Assembly: GCA_903887845.1 (NCBI GenBank) | Contig: CAISRC010000047.1 | Span: forward strand, 1 to 45,982 | Source of the DNA: an uncultured Chlorobiaceae bacterium | GTDB taxonomy: Bacteria; Bacteroidota; Chlorobiia; Chlorobiales; Chlorobiaceae | Direction of reading: 5' to 3' | Length of the DNA: 45,982 nt | In this document: in pieces, positions 16,248 through 24,738 of the stretch | How the letters are laid out: the number at the start of each line of letters is the position of its first letter | Numbering within the stretch: the stretch's first letter is position 1 | Program-made: the position numbers and the translations under genes | The notes under the pieces: generated by a model | Databases searched by the model: none | What the model was told of the DNA's origin: nothing | What the model saw: only the letters and a program-made list of their open reading frames with translations

Positions 16248-16709
16248 ATGCCTGGTCAGGGACTATTCAACGAGATGAAAAGGACGTTTCTGTTTCATGC
16301 CGTTGCTGCACATTTCAGCAACGGTCTGATCCCGGTTGCCGTGCTGTACTTGATCTTGACACTTTCAACCGCCAACAACTATTTCGAGCATACCGTTGAA
16401 CATCTTCTTCTCATTGTCGTCCTGGCTGTTCCGGCCTCCTTTTTTTCTGGTATCCACGATTGGAAAACAAAATATCGTGGTGCCAAAGCGCCAGTCTTTA
16501 TAAAAAAAATCAGACTCTCCTGCCTGCTTTTTACACTCTGTGTTTCTGCTGTTTTTATCAGACTCAGCTCTCCAGATGTGATGAACAACAAAGGTATTGA
16601 GCACTGGCTCTATCTTGCTCTACTTTTTTCCATGCTGCCGGTCGTGACGCTTCTCGGTCATTACGGTGGAAAGCTTTCCGCCCAAAAACCGCTGGCCAAA
16701 TCGGTCTGA
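16248..16709 (+). CDS. Small integral membrane protein, possibly DUF2231-like
   Basis: Starting at ATG 16248 (AGGAG nine bases upstream, better than the GTG at 16242) the product is 153 aa with four hydrophobic segments near residues 23-42, 50-68, 90-107 and 120-138. His residues lie at or near segment ends (FHAVAAHFSNG, FEHTVEHLL, GIEHW, LLGHYGG), an arrangement seen in DUF2231-like and some b-type cytochrome membrane proteins. Haem binding is a guess. It follows the PAS-winged-helix gene by 57 bases and may be its target or partner. Confidence 0.5.
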   Translation: MPGQGLFNEMKRTFLFHAVAAHFSNGLIPVAVLYLILTLSTANNYFEHTVEHLLLIVVLAVPASFFSGIHDWKTKYRGAKAPVFIKKIRLSCLLFTLCVSAVFIRLSSPDVMNNKGIEHWLYLALLFSMLPVVTLLGHYGGKLSAQKPLAKSV

Positions 16710-16825
16710 CTCATACCCTGACGGCATGTACATCTTGAACAGTTCTTGTCTGCAGCGAGCAGCACATGCAACTTGATACTCGTCTGCAGAGGGGATATTG
16801 AAATGGAGTTCGAACGATGCCTCTC

Positions 16826-17734
16826 TCAGGAGAGCTTCGCCGTCAGAGCCGGAACAAACTGCAGCACATCGGCGACAACAAGAACATCGGCTACTTCGCC
16901 GATAGGGGCATTCTTGTCTTTATTGATGGCCAGAATAAACCCTGACTTCTTCATTCCGGCAAGGTGCTGGATAGAACCTGAAATACCGCAAGCCACATAG
17001 AGCTTTGGGGTAACAGTCTGGCCGGTAGAACCAACCTGATGACCATGATCGATCCAGCCGGCATCGACCACGGGACGGCTCGCCCCAAGCTCGCCGCCAA
17101 AAGCCTTTGCGAGACTGCGGACCACCTCGATATTCTCTTTTTTCCCGATCCCGCGTCCGGCGCTGACAACAATCTCGGCTTTTGCCAGATTGACATCCCT
17201 GGCTTCGGCGGGCTCGTAACCCATAAATTCAGTGGTCGACGCTGCGTCAGTCGAGAGAACCTTCACTGAAGGGCTACCTTCCGCCTGAAGGGCCGGAAAG
17301 GCTCCTGCCTGAATGGTGATGACCGCTTTCGATGTCGAAGGAGTGACGTTACGATGCATTTTTGCATTGCAGCATCCCACCTCATAGGCGTTACCGGCAA
17401 AACCGATCACCTCTGAGACCTGCGCCAGCTTGAGGCTTGCGGCAACGCGGGGGGCAAGATCCCAGCCGTAGGAGGAGTGGACAAATACGACAAGATCAGG
17501 GTTTTCCTCCTGAACGGCCTTTAACAACAGTTGTTTATGTACTTCAGGGTTGTATTCGCCGTAAACCTTCGCATCGGCCAGATAGAGTGAGCCGCTGAAT
17601 GCCGGAACAGCTTCAGCGCTCCCGACAAGAAACAGGGAGGCCTCTCCGCCGATTGCTGCTGCAAAACCCAGGAGTTCTGCGGTGGTATCGAGAAGTCTGC
17701 CTTCCCTGTATTCGCCAACAAGTAATAGCTTCAT
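16826..17734 (-). CDS. etfA: Electron transfer flavoprotein alpha subunit
   Basis: The 302-aa protein has the conserved FAD-binding C-terminal domain, with SAGRGIGKKENIE near 200, PVVDAGWIDHGHQVGSTGQT near 232 and GISGSIQHLAGM then INKDKNAPIGEVADV toward the end. EtfA and EtfB form a soluble heterodimer that takes electrons from acyl-CoA dehydrogenases and passes them to a membrane quinone reductase. The gene starts 12 bases after etfB with a GAGGAG ribosome binding site. It is the last gene of the acyl-CoA oxidation cluster. Its tail faces the convergent membrane-protein gene with no clear terminator between. Confidence 0.95.
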   Translation of the reverse strand: MKLLLVGEYREGRLLDTTAELLGFAAAIGGEASLFLVGSAEAVPAFSGSLYLADAKVYGEYNPEVHKQLLLKAVQEENPDLVVFVHSSYGWDLAPRVAASLKLAQVSEVIGFAGNAYEVGCCNAKMHRNVTPSTSKAVITIQAGAFPALQAEGSPSVKVLSTDAASTTEFMGYEPAEARDVNLAKAEIVVSAGRGIGKKENIEVVRSLAKAFGGELGASRPVVDAGWIDHGHQVGSTGQTVTPKLYVACGISGSIQHLAGMKKSGFILAINKDKNAPIGEVADVLVVADVLQFVPALTAKLS

Positions 17735-17746
17735 TTATGTGTCTCC

Positions 17747-18523
17747 TCAGCGCAGAACCGCCGTTTTATCTTTTAGAATGACAAGCACCTTTTCGACCAG
17801 TTCATCGACACTCCCTTCAAGCACAACGCCACTGCCCCGCTTTTCCGGATGGCGAAAGGCTGCTGAACCAGTAAGCGGCTTCTCTGAGGAGAGTTCTCCT
17901 GCCTGAAGCATGGTAATCTCTTTTTTCCTGGCCTTCATGATGTTCGGAAGGGTGGGATAGCGCGGAGAGTTGAGTCCAAGCTGGCAGGTCACGAGCGCAG
18001 GGGTCTTCAGTCTGACCTTGCTTTTCACTCCCCCTTCAAGCTCCCGCGTTGCCGTCACCACGCCGTCGGCCCAGGCGAATCCAACCAGAGTCGTTGTCGA
18101 AGGGATGCCCAACAGCTCGGCAACAAGAACTCCAACCTGTGCTGAACCACGATCCTGCGACTGCATGCCGGTGAAGAGAAGATCAAACTGCTTGTCGCGG
18201 GCATAAGCCGCAATAATTGAGGCAATCTGCCAGGGCTCTCTGGATGCGACCTCCGGCTCAAGGATGTGAACAGCACGGTCGCATCCTATGGCGAGCGCCT
18301 TTTTGATGGCCTCGATGACCCGGTCGGGTCCGATTGAGAGTACCGTGATTTCGGGCTCGCCACCAAGCTGCTCCTTCAGCCTGACCGCCTCCTCCACCGC
18401 ATATTCATCGTATTCATTCATCCGAAACGCAAGGTCCGACTCATCGAACCAGGTGGCGGATCCATTGGGCCTGAAATGTGACTCCATGTCAGGAACCTGC
18501 TTAATGCAGACAAGTATCTTCAT
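17747..18523 (-). CDS. etfB: Electron transfer flavoprotein beta subunit
   Basis: The 258-aa protein opens MKILVCIKQVPDMESHFRP, the standard EtfB start. It has the nucleotide-binding region FTGMQSQDRGSAQVGVLVAE near 122 and the LELEGG-type loop as ATRELEGGVKSK. EtfB binds AMP or a second FAD depending on the ETF class. Which class applies is not certain here, but association with a membrane quinone reductase favours a non-bifurcating electron carrier. The gene lacks a strong ribosome binding site. A 125-base gap separates it from the upstream quinone reductase gene, and that gap holds a predicted promoter, so etfBA may be expressed both with the cluster and alone. Confidence 0.95.
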   Translation of the reverse strand: MKILVCIKQVPDMESHFRPNGSATWFDESDLAFRMNEYDEYAVEEAVRLKEQLGGEPEITVLSIGPDRVIEAIKKALAIGCDRAVHILEPEVASREPWQIASIIAAYARDKQFDLLFTGMQSQDRGSAQVGVLVAELLGIPSTTTLVGFAWADGVVTATRELEGGVKSKVRLKTPALVTCQLGLNSPRYPTLPNIMKARKKEITMLQAGELSSEKPLTGSAAFRHPEKRGSGVVLEGSVDELVEKVLVILKDKTAVLR

Positions 18524-18528
18524 GATTG

Positions 18529-18541
18529 TTTACGTTTACGT
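18529..18541. promoter_or_regulatory. TTTACGTTTACGT motif upstream of etfB, candidate MerR operator
   Basis: TTTACG is repeated directly twice, followed by T, just upstream of the etfB start codon and downstream of its predicted -10 box. The heptamer TTTACGT is shared with the palindrome TTTACGTAAA in the icmF promoter. The position in the 5' leader would fit repression. The link to the MerR protein is an inference. Confidence 0.4.
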
Positions 18542-18562
18542 GCATGTCAATTAACAATACAA

Positions 18563-18591
18563 ATTCTACGAAAATGAATTGTATGATGCAA
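18563..18591 (-). promoter_or_regulatory. Predicted sigma-70-type promoter for etfBA
   Basis: On the minus strand TTGCAT (-35, 18591-18586) is followed by a 17-base spacer and TAGAAT (-10, 18568-18563). The start codon lies about 40 bases beyond the -10. This is within the only sizeable gap inside the cluster. Confidence 0.45.
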
Positions 18592-18648
18592 TACCTTGCT
18601 GTAAAATAAATTGCCAAAATGCCCGGAAAAGCTGCTTTAAACCGCCTG

Positions 18649-20634
18649 TTATTGTACTATTCGCTCAGCAACAATCTCAGCCAGATCGCGAACCTTCAGC
18701 TTGCCCTCAAATCCACCGGTCTTGATGCCATCTTCAAACATCGTCAGGCAGAAGGGGCAGTTTGAGGCGAGGATCGGCATACCGGTCTCGCTGGCCATGG
18801 TGACTCTCTTCACGTTGATGCGACTGCCGAGCTTCTCCTCGGCAAAGATCCTGCCGCCGCCGGCACTGCAGCAGAAGCTGTCGTACCCTGAGCGGCTCAT
18901 CTCGGTGAGCTTGCCGCCAGCCGACTTCAGAACAGCGCGAGGCTCTTCGAAAATGTCCTTGTACCGGCCGAGATAGCAGGAGTCGTGATAGGTGAACTCG
19001 AACGGCTCCGGCTTAAGCTTCAGCCGCTTCTCCACGATCAGCCTGTTGATGAAGGTGCTGTAGTGCTCGACCGGAACATCAAACTTGAGATCCCGGTAAT
19101 CACGACTGAGCGTATTGAAGCAGTGGGGGCAGGTGGTCACGATGCGCTTGACCTTGTAACCCTTGATGGTCTCAATATTCTCCGCAGCCACCATCTGGTA
19201 GAGGTACTCGTTGCCAAGCTTCCTCACCGGCTCGCCGCAGCACTTCTCCTCCTTGCCAAGGATGCCAACCTTCACACCGGCAGCCGCACAGATACGCAGG
19301 AAGTTTGCGGCAACATCACGGTTGCGTCTGTCGAACGACGCATAGCAACCGGCGAAATAGAGAATATCGACATCACTGTTCTCCTGCATGATGCTGACCG
19401 GGAGCCCCTTCGCCCAATCTCCCCTCGAAGCGTAGGCCATACCAAACGGATTGCCGTTCACCTCGATGTTGTTCGTGGCGGTGCGAACCTCGTCACCCGG
19501 GAATTCGCCCTCCATCAGGGTCAGGTTCCGGCGCATTTCGAGGATCTTGTTGACGTGCTCGATATTGGCCGGGCAGATGTCCTGGCAGGCGCCACAGGTC
19601 GTGCAGGACCAGAGCGCATCAGCCGTCACCGCCTCAAGCAGACCTTTTTTGGGTGACGTTTCGGCAACACTGCCTATCGTCTTGATCACCTTCATCGGAG
19701 AGAGCGGCTTGTCGGTGCTGTATGCCGGGCAGCGATCCTGGCATCGCTTGCATGAGGTACAGGCATCGCTGTCAAAGAGGTCTTTCCAGGTCAGGTCGGT
19801 GATTTTCGAGGCACCGAACTGTTCAATGCTCTCATCTTCAAGATTGATGGTGCCGATCGTCCCTTTCGGTTCAAAGGGGGCAAGGAAACTGTTCCCGCTC
19901 GTCGTCAGGATATGACGCAGCTTTGTCCGGGGAATAACTGAAATAAAGCCAAGCCCAAGGAGAAGATGGAACCACCAGAGCCCCTTGTGCAGGCCAGAGA
20001 GGGCACCGTCGCCAAGAGAGGAGAGCGCCTGGGCAAAGACGTAGCCGACAGGAGACCACAAGGCGAGAGCAGGGTTCTGCTTCAGCTCGGTAACGGCCAT
20101 GCGACTCCCCTCAATGAGAAAGCCGGTGATCAAAATGGTGAAGAGCAGGGCGTGAATACGGTAGTCGTCGGTGACCGTTTCGAGCCCCTTCGGCTTGATG
20201 AAGAATCGGCGCACAAAGAGTCCGCCGAGCATCACGATGGCGACCAGACCGGCAACGTCAAGCACAAGGGAAAAGTACCTGTAGAAGTTCCCTTGCAGTA
20301 TGTTAACCTTGAAGAGCGGCATGAGGAGATCGGCCTGCACCATAATGAGCATCGTGCCCGCAAGCAGGGTGAGGAAGCCCCAGAAAAAGAGCGAATGGAA
20401 CAACCCTCCATCCTTGACCCTGGAGACGCGGGTCTGGCCGAAGACGGTCGCGAGCATACGCTGTACGCGGTCGCCGCGCCGGTCAAAACGATCCAGAGAC
20501 TTCCCCTGACGCCAAATCTCCAGCCTCTCTTTGAAGCCGAAGGCCGCGCCGGTTACTGCCGCGATGGTGAGCAGGTACATGACGGCAACGACCCCGTGGC
20601 CGACGTTCCAGTATATTTCACGAGTTGCATCCAT
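18649..20634 (-). CDS. Membrane-bound ETF:quinone oxidoreductase, FeS/CCG type (EMO-like)
   Basis: This 661-aa protein has an N-terminal membrane domain of about six helices (10-235) related to the haem b-binding nitrate reductase gamma subunit. Two ferredoxin-type 4Fe-4S sites follow (Cys292/295/298/302 and Cys344/347/350/354). Two CCG (DUF224) domains come next, with CCGEPVRK near 465 and FCCSAGGGR near 590, which in heterodisulfide reductase-type proteins hold noncubane clusters. Proteins of this build in fatty-acid-oxidising anaerobes pass electrons from EtfAB to menaquinone. It sits between the acyl-CoA dehydrogenase (26-base gap) and etfBA, exactly as expected for that role. The haem ligands are probably His in the membrane helices (for example His161 and His223), but I cannot assign them firmly. 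Confidence 0.85.
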   Translation of the reverse strand: MDATREIYWNVGHGVVAVMYLLTIAAVTGAAFGFKERLEIWRQGKSLDRFDRRGDRVQRMLATVFGQTRVSRVKDGGLFHSLFFWGFLTLLAGTMLIMVQADLLMPLFKVNILQGNFYRYFSLVLDVAGLVAIVMLGGLFVRRFFIKPKGLETVTDDYRIHALLFTILITGFLIEGSRMAVTELKQNPALALWSPVGYVFAQALSSLGDGALSGLHKGLWWFHLLLGLGFISVIPRTKLRHILTTSGNSFLAPFEPKGTIGTINLEDESIEQFGASKITDLTWKDLFDSDACTSCKRCQDRCPAYSTDKPLSPMKVIKTIGSVAETSPKKGLLEAVTADALWSCTTCGACQDICPANIEHVNKILEMRRNLTLMEGEFPGDEVRTATNNIEVNGNPFGMAYASRGDWAKGLPVSIMQENSDVDILYFAGCYASFDRRNRDVAANFLRICAAAGVKVGILGKEEKCCGEPVRKLGNEYLYQMVAAENIETIKGYKVKRIVTTCPHCFNTLSRDYRDLKFDVPVEHYSTFINRLIVEKRLKLKPEPFEFTYHDSCYLGRYKDIFEEPRAVLKSAGGKLTEMSRSGYDSFCCSAGGGRIFAEEKLGSRINVKRVTMASETGMPILASNCPFCLTMFEDGIKTGGFEGKLKVRDLAEIVAERIVQ

Positions 20635-20660
20635 TGGTAGCCTCGACTTCAGTCATCAGG

Positions 20661-21800
20661 TTAAGAAAGCAGTTGTTTGGCAATGACGATGCGCTGCACC
20701 TCACTCGTCCCTTCATAGATCTCGGTGATCTTGGCGTCGCGGTACATGCGCTCGATTTCGTAGTCTGCAATGTAGCCGTAACCACCATGAATCTGCATGG
20801 CCTCTTTGGTTACGAACGTAGCGGTCTCCGATGCGTGGAGCTTGCAGAGAGCAGACTCGAGGGAGAATTTTTTCTTGTGGTCTTTGAGCCAGGCAGCCTT
20901 GTAGATCAGCAGCTTGCTTGTCTCAATACGAGCATACATATCGGCCAGCTTGAACTGAATGGCCTGGAACGCGCTGATGGTCTGACCAAACTGCTTGCGC
21001 TCCTTTGCATAGGCGACGGAACGTTCAAAGGCACCTTCGGCGATACCGAGAGCCTGCGAGGCAATACCGATACGACCGCCATCGAGAGTATCCATGGCAA
21101 CATTGAACCCCTTGCCCTCCTGTCCGAGCAGGTTCTTGAGCGGCACGCGCACGTTGTCGAGCGCAAAGGCGGTGGTGTAGCTGCCGCGAATGCCCATCTT
21201 GTTTTCGTTTTTCAGGATAATGACACCCGGCGACTGCAGGTCGACGATAAAAGCTGTTATCCCTTTATGCTTCAGACTGCGGTCGAACGAGGCAAGCACG
21301 ATGCCTGTGCCGAGATATCCGCCGTTGGTGATGAAGTTCTTGGCTCCGTTGATAACGACCTCATCGCCTTCGATGCGGTAGGTCGTGGCCGTTCCACCTG
21401 CATCGCTGCCGGCATCAGGCTCGGTGAGGAGGAAGCAGCCGATCTTTTGACCGGTGAGAAGGTCAGGCAGCCACTGCTGCTTCTGCTCTTCGGTACCGTA
21501 GGCGTAGATGGGGTTGCAGCAGAGTGATGTATGGGCCGAAACAAGAACGCCGGTCGATGCACAGGCTTTGGAAATCTCTTCGACCAGAATGGCGTAGGAC
21601 ATCATGTCGAGGCCTGCGCCGCCGTACTCTTCGGGAAAGTAGCTGCCGAGGAACCCCATCTCTGAAATATGTTCGACAAGCTCATCGGGAATCCTGTGCT
21701 CTTCGTCGATTTTGGCTGCTATCGGCTTGATCTCGTTTGCAACGAAGTCGCGCACTGCGGACTGCAGCACTTTCTGGTCGTGAGTCAGTTCAAAATTCAT
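20661..21800 (-). CDS. Short-chain (butyryl-CoA-type) acyl-CoA dehydrogenase
   Basis: The 379-aa flavoprotein has the family signatures LTEPDAGSDAGG in the middle domain and IHGGYGYIADYEIERMYRDA near the end. The catalytic base is Glu363 in IYEGTSEVQR, the position used in short- and medium-chain enzymes rather than the isovaleryl type. It would oxidise butyryl-CoA to crotonyl-CoA and pass electrons to EtfAB. Neighbouring thiolase, hydroxyacyl-CoA dehydrogenase and crotonase genes favour a C4 substrate. The length is normal. A GGAG site precedes the ATG. It lies 14 bases downstream of the crotonase gene, so the two are almost certainly cotranscribed. Confidence 0.92.
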   Translation of the reverse strand: MNFELTHDQKVLQSAVRDFVANEIKPIAAKIDEEHRIPDELVEHISEMGFLGSYFPEEYGGAGLDMMSYAILVEEISKACASTGVLVSAHTSLCCNPIYAYGTEEQKQQWLPDLLTGQKIGCFLLTEPDAGSDAGGTATTYRIEGDEVVINGAKNFITNGGYLGTGIVLASFDRSLKHKGITAFIVDLQSPGVIILKNENKMGIRGSYTTAFALDNVRVPLKNLLGQEGKGFNVAMDTLDGGRIGIASQALGIAEGAFERSVAYAKERKQFGQTISAFQAIQFKLADMYARIETSKLLIYKAAWLKDHKKKFSLESALCKLHASETATFVTKEAMQIHGGYGYIADYEIERMYRDAKITEIYEGTSEVQRIVIAKQLLS

Positions 21801-21814
21801 AGTTTCACTCCGGT

Positions 21815-22597
21815 TTATTTTCCTTTGAATTCAGCTTTGCGCTTCTGGGCAAACGCCCCCATCCCCTCTTTCTGATCTTCACTTGAAAAGAGCACGCCGA
21901 AGAGCGAGGCTTCGTAACGGAAGCCATCCTCCTTGCTCATGTTCAAGCCATTGACAATGGCATCCTTGCTGTAACGAACGGCAAGGGTACCGACCGATGC
22001 AATGGCCCTGGCGCTCTCCAGCGCTTTCGGAATCAACTCGCCCGGCTCGAAAATCTCGTTGACAATTCCCCACTCGCAGGCCTTCGCCGCAGTGATCATC
22101 TTGCCGGTGAAGATCATCTCGCTCGCTCGCCCACGACCGATAAGGCGAGGCAAATTCTGGGTGCCACCGAACCCCGGAATGATACCGAGGGTAACTTCGG
22201 GAAACCCTACCTTCGCGTTTTGCGAGGCGTAGATAAAATCGCACCCGAGCGCCAGTTCCAGTCCGCCGCCGAGCGCATAGCCATTAACGGCCGCAATGAC
22301 CGGCGTGGCCATCTTTTCGAGCTGCAGCATCACCCGCTGTCCGGCCTTTCCGAAGCGGTGCCCTTCGAGCGAACTCATGGTTGACATCTCGGTGATGTCG
22401 GCTCCGGCCACAAAGGCCTTTTCACCGGCGCCAGTGATGACGATGGCTCTCACTGAACTGTCCGCCTCAAGTTCCGTAAAGGCACCGAGCAGTTCGGCAA
22501 GCACCTCGCTGCTCAGCGCGTTCATGGTACGGGGGCTGTTGATGGTCACAAGCGCCACGCCGTCCGTCGTTTCAATCAGGAGTTTACTGTATTCCAT
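21815..22597 (-). CDS. Enoyl-CoA hydratase (crotonase)
   Basis: The 260-aa enzyme has the oxyanion-hole motif GAGEKAFVAGADITEM near 57-71. The two catalytic glutamates are Glu114 in YALGGGLELALGCD and Glu134 in GFPEVTLGIIPGFGGTQ. It adds water to crotonyl-CoA to give 3-hydroxybutyryl-CoA. Its place between the acyl-CoA dehydrogenase and the 3-hydroxybutyryl-CoA dehydrogenase matches the reaction order. The 65-base gap to the upstream gene is the second largest in the cluster but shows no promoter I would trust. Confidence 0.93.
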   Translation of the reverse strand: MEYSKLLIETTDGVALVTINSPRTMNALSSEVLAELLGAFTELEADSSVRAIVITGAGEKAFVAGADITEMSTMSSLEGHRFGKAGQRVMLQLEKMATPVIAAVNGYALGGGLELALGCDFIYASQNAKVGFPEVTLGIIPGFGGTQNLPRLIGRGRASEMIFTGKMITAAKACEWGIVNEIFEPGELIPKALESARAIASVGTLAVRYSKDAIVNGLNMSKEDGFRYEASLFGVLFSSEDQKEGMGAFAQKRKAEFKGK

Positions 22598-22662
22598 ATC
22601 GGTTTTCTGTCAGATTGGTTGTCGTTCTGCTGAAAAGTTTTCCCTGATACCCTCTTGATATT

Positions 22663-23508
22663 TCAATAGATAAAGAAGCCGCGTCCCGACTTTTTACCCA
22701 GATACCCCGCATTGACCATCTTGACGAGGAGCGGGCACGGACGATATTTCGGATCCTTGAACCCTTCATAGAGCACATGAGCAATGGCAAGCACCGTGTC
22801 GAGGCCGATAAAGTCGGCAAGCGCCAACGGGCCCATCGGCTGGTTGGTTCCAAGCTTCATCCCCTTGTCGATATCTTCAGCCGTTGCAATACCTTCATAG
22901 AGAGCAAAAATAGCCTCGTTGATCATCGGAATCAGGACGCGGTTGACAATGAAGCCGGGATAATCCTGCGACACGGCCATCTGCTTGTCGAGCACGCCAA
23001 CAAGCCGTGACGTCGCCTCGAAGGTTTCGTCACTGGTGGCATGGCCGCGAATGATTTCGACCAGCTTCATGATCGGCACCGGGTTCATGAAGTGCATACC
23101 AATCACTTTGTCAGGGCGTTTGGTCGCAGAGGCAATTTTGGTGATCGGGATTGACGAGGTGTTGGAGGCAAGGATTGAGCCAGCCTTGACAATGTTGTCG
23201 AGCTTGCGAAAGATCTCAAGCTTGAGCGGCTCGTGTTCGGTCACCGCCTCAATGGCAAAATCGACATTGGCAAGATCCGTCATCTCTGTCGTTGTGGTGA
23301 TGCGGTCAACACTTTCGGCAACAAGCGACTCGGAAATCACCCCTTTCTTTGCCTGGCGCTCAAGGTTCTGGCGTATGGTGCTCACCGCTTTTTCAAGCTG
23401 CGTCTCCGAGATGTCGAACAACACGACATCGTACCCCTGCTGTGCAAAAACATGGGCAATACCGTTGCCCATCTGGCCGGCGCCGAGGACGCCTATGGAT
23501 TTGATCAT
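22663..23508 (-). CDS. hbd: 3-hydroxybutyryl-CoA dehydrogenase
   Basis: The 281-aa protein has an N-terminal Rossmann motif GVLGAGQMGNGIAHVFAQ (residues 6-23). The catalytic His is in VIGMHFMNPVPIMKLVEII, and the C-terminal domain has GFIVNRVLIPMINEA. It oxidises 3-hydroxybutyryl-CoA to acetoacetyl-CoA, or runs in reverse, with NAD(P). The length and the C-terminal KKSGRGFF are typical of the monofunctional clostridial type rather than the FadB fusion. It follows the thiolase by 26 bases. The presence of separate Crt and Hbd genes suits a C4-specific pathway. Confidence 0.93.
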   Translation of the reverse strand: MIKSIGVLGAGQMGNGIAHVFAQQGYDVVLFDISETQLEKAVSTIRQNLERQAKKGVISESLVAESVDRITTTTEMTDLANVDFAIEAVTEHEPLKLEIFRKLDNIVKAGSILASNTSSIPITKIASATKRPDKVIGMHFMNPVPIMKLVEIIRGHATSDETFEATSRLVGVLDKQMAVSQDYPGFIVNRVLIPMINEAIFALYEGIATAEDIDKGMKLGTNQPMGPLALADFIGLDTVLAIAHVLYEGFKDPKYRPCPLLVKMVNAGYLGKKSGRGFFIY

Positions 23509-23534
23509 GGTGTAACTCCGCTTTGGATTTTGGT

Positions 23535-24713
23535 TCAGATTCGTTCAAAGATAACCGCCACGGCTTCGCCTCCACCAATGCAAAGGGTCGCAAGGCCGTA
23601 TCGTTTGCCGCTGCGATGCAGCTCGTTAATCAGTGTCATGGCGATACGTGCACCGCTGGCACCGATCGGGTGACCGATGGCACAGGCTCCACCGTTGACG
23701 TTGACCTTGTCAAGAGAAAGACCAAGCGCATTGATTGCCAACAAGGGTACCGTGGAGAATGCCTCGTTGATTTCAAAGAGGTCGATATCGGAGACCGAGA
23801 GACCGGCACGGCTGCACGCCTTTTGGATCGATCCGATCGGGGCCTCCGGAAAATTGTCGGGATGCCGACTTTCGGTCGCCGAAGCCAGAATGCGCGCTCT
23901 CGGCACAAGACCGTTTGCCTTGACCGCTGCTTCACCGGCAAGCACAAGCATGGCGCAGCCGTCACTGATGGTTGAGGCGTTGCCTGCGGTGATGGTGCCA
24001 TCCTTCTGAAATGCCGGCCTCAGTTGAGGTAACTTCGAGGTGTCGCCCCGGAATGGCTCCTCATCGGTATCGAAGATTTCATCACCCTTCTTGCCTTTCT
24101 TGACGAACGGCACGATTTCGTCGACGAAGACTCCTCCACTGATTGCTGCCCGGGCACGATCGTAAGAGCGAGTCGCAAACGCGTCCTGTGCTTCACGGGT
24201 GATGTTTCCGGCGGCGGCGCGCTCCTCACCGATCTCGCCCATGTGGCGCCCGGTAGAGGGATCCTGCAAGCCGTCATAAATCATCAGATCGAGCAACTGG
24301 CTGTGCCCCATACGGTAGCCGCCGCGGGCTTTTCTGAGAAAATAGGGTGCCATCGACATGTTCTCCATGCCACCGGCGACCACAACCTTCGATTCGCCAA
24401 GTCTGATGCTGTCGGCACCGAGCATGACAGACTTCAATCCGCTTCCGCACACCTTGTTGATCGTCAGTGCATGGGCGCTGTCCGGGATTCCGGCAGCCCG
24501 CATCGCCTGGCGGGCGGGTGCCTGGCCGCATCCGCCTGAGAGTACCTGCCCTACAATGACCTCATCCACGCTTGTCCCGTCGATACCGGCGGCGGCAAGC
24601 GCACCTCTCATTGCTGCCGCACCGAGCTGCGTCGCCTCAATTTCGGCAAAGATGCCGTTCAGTGATCCGAAAGGAGTCCTTTTGGCCCCTACAACAAAAA
24701 CTTGTTCACTCAT
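23535..24713 (-). CDS. Acetyl-CoA C-acetyltransferase (thiolase)
   Basis: This 392-aa thiolase has all three catalytic residues at the expected positions: Cys89 in NKVCGSGLK, His348 in CAIGHPIGASG and Cys378 in CIGGGEAVA. It splits acetoacetyl-CoA with CoA into two acetyl-CoA, or condenses them in the other direction. Length and motifs match the biosynthetic/acetoacetyl-CoA class. A GGGAG site lies upstream of the ATG. It follows icmF by 25 bases and precedes hbd by 26, so it belongs to the operon headed by icmF. Confidence 0.95.
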   Translation of the reverse strand: MSEQVFVVGAKRTPFGSLNGIFAEIEATQLGAAAMRGALAAAGIDGTSVDEVIVGQVLSGGCGQAPARQAMRAAGIPDSAHALTINKVCGSGLKSVMLGADSIRLGESKVVVAGGMENMSMAPYFLRKARGGYRMGHSQLLDLMIYDGLQDPSTGRHMGEIGEERAAAGNITREAQDAFATRSYDRARAAISGGVFVDEIVPFVKKGKKGDEIFDTDEEPFRGDTSKLPQLRPAFQKDGTITAGNASTISDGCAMLVLAGEAAVKANGLVPRARILASATESRHPDNFPEAPIGSIQKACSRAGLSVSDIDLFEINEAFSTVPLLAINALGLSLDKVNVNGGACAIGHPIGASGARIAMTLINELHRSGKRYGLATLCIGGGEAVAVIFERI

Positions 24714-24738
24714 TGTTCAACTCCCTGGATAGTTTCTC

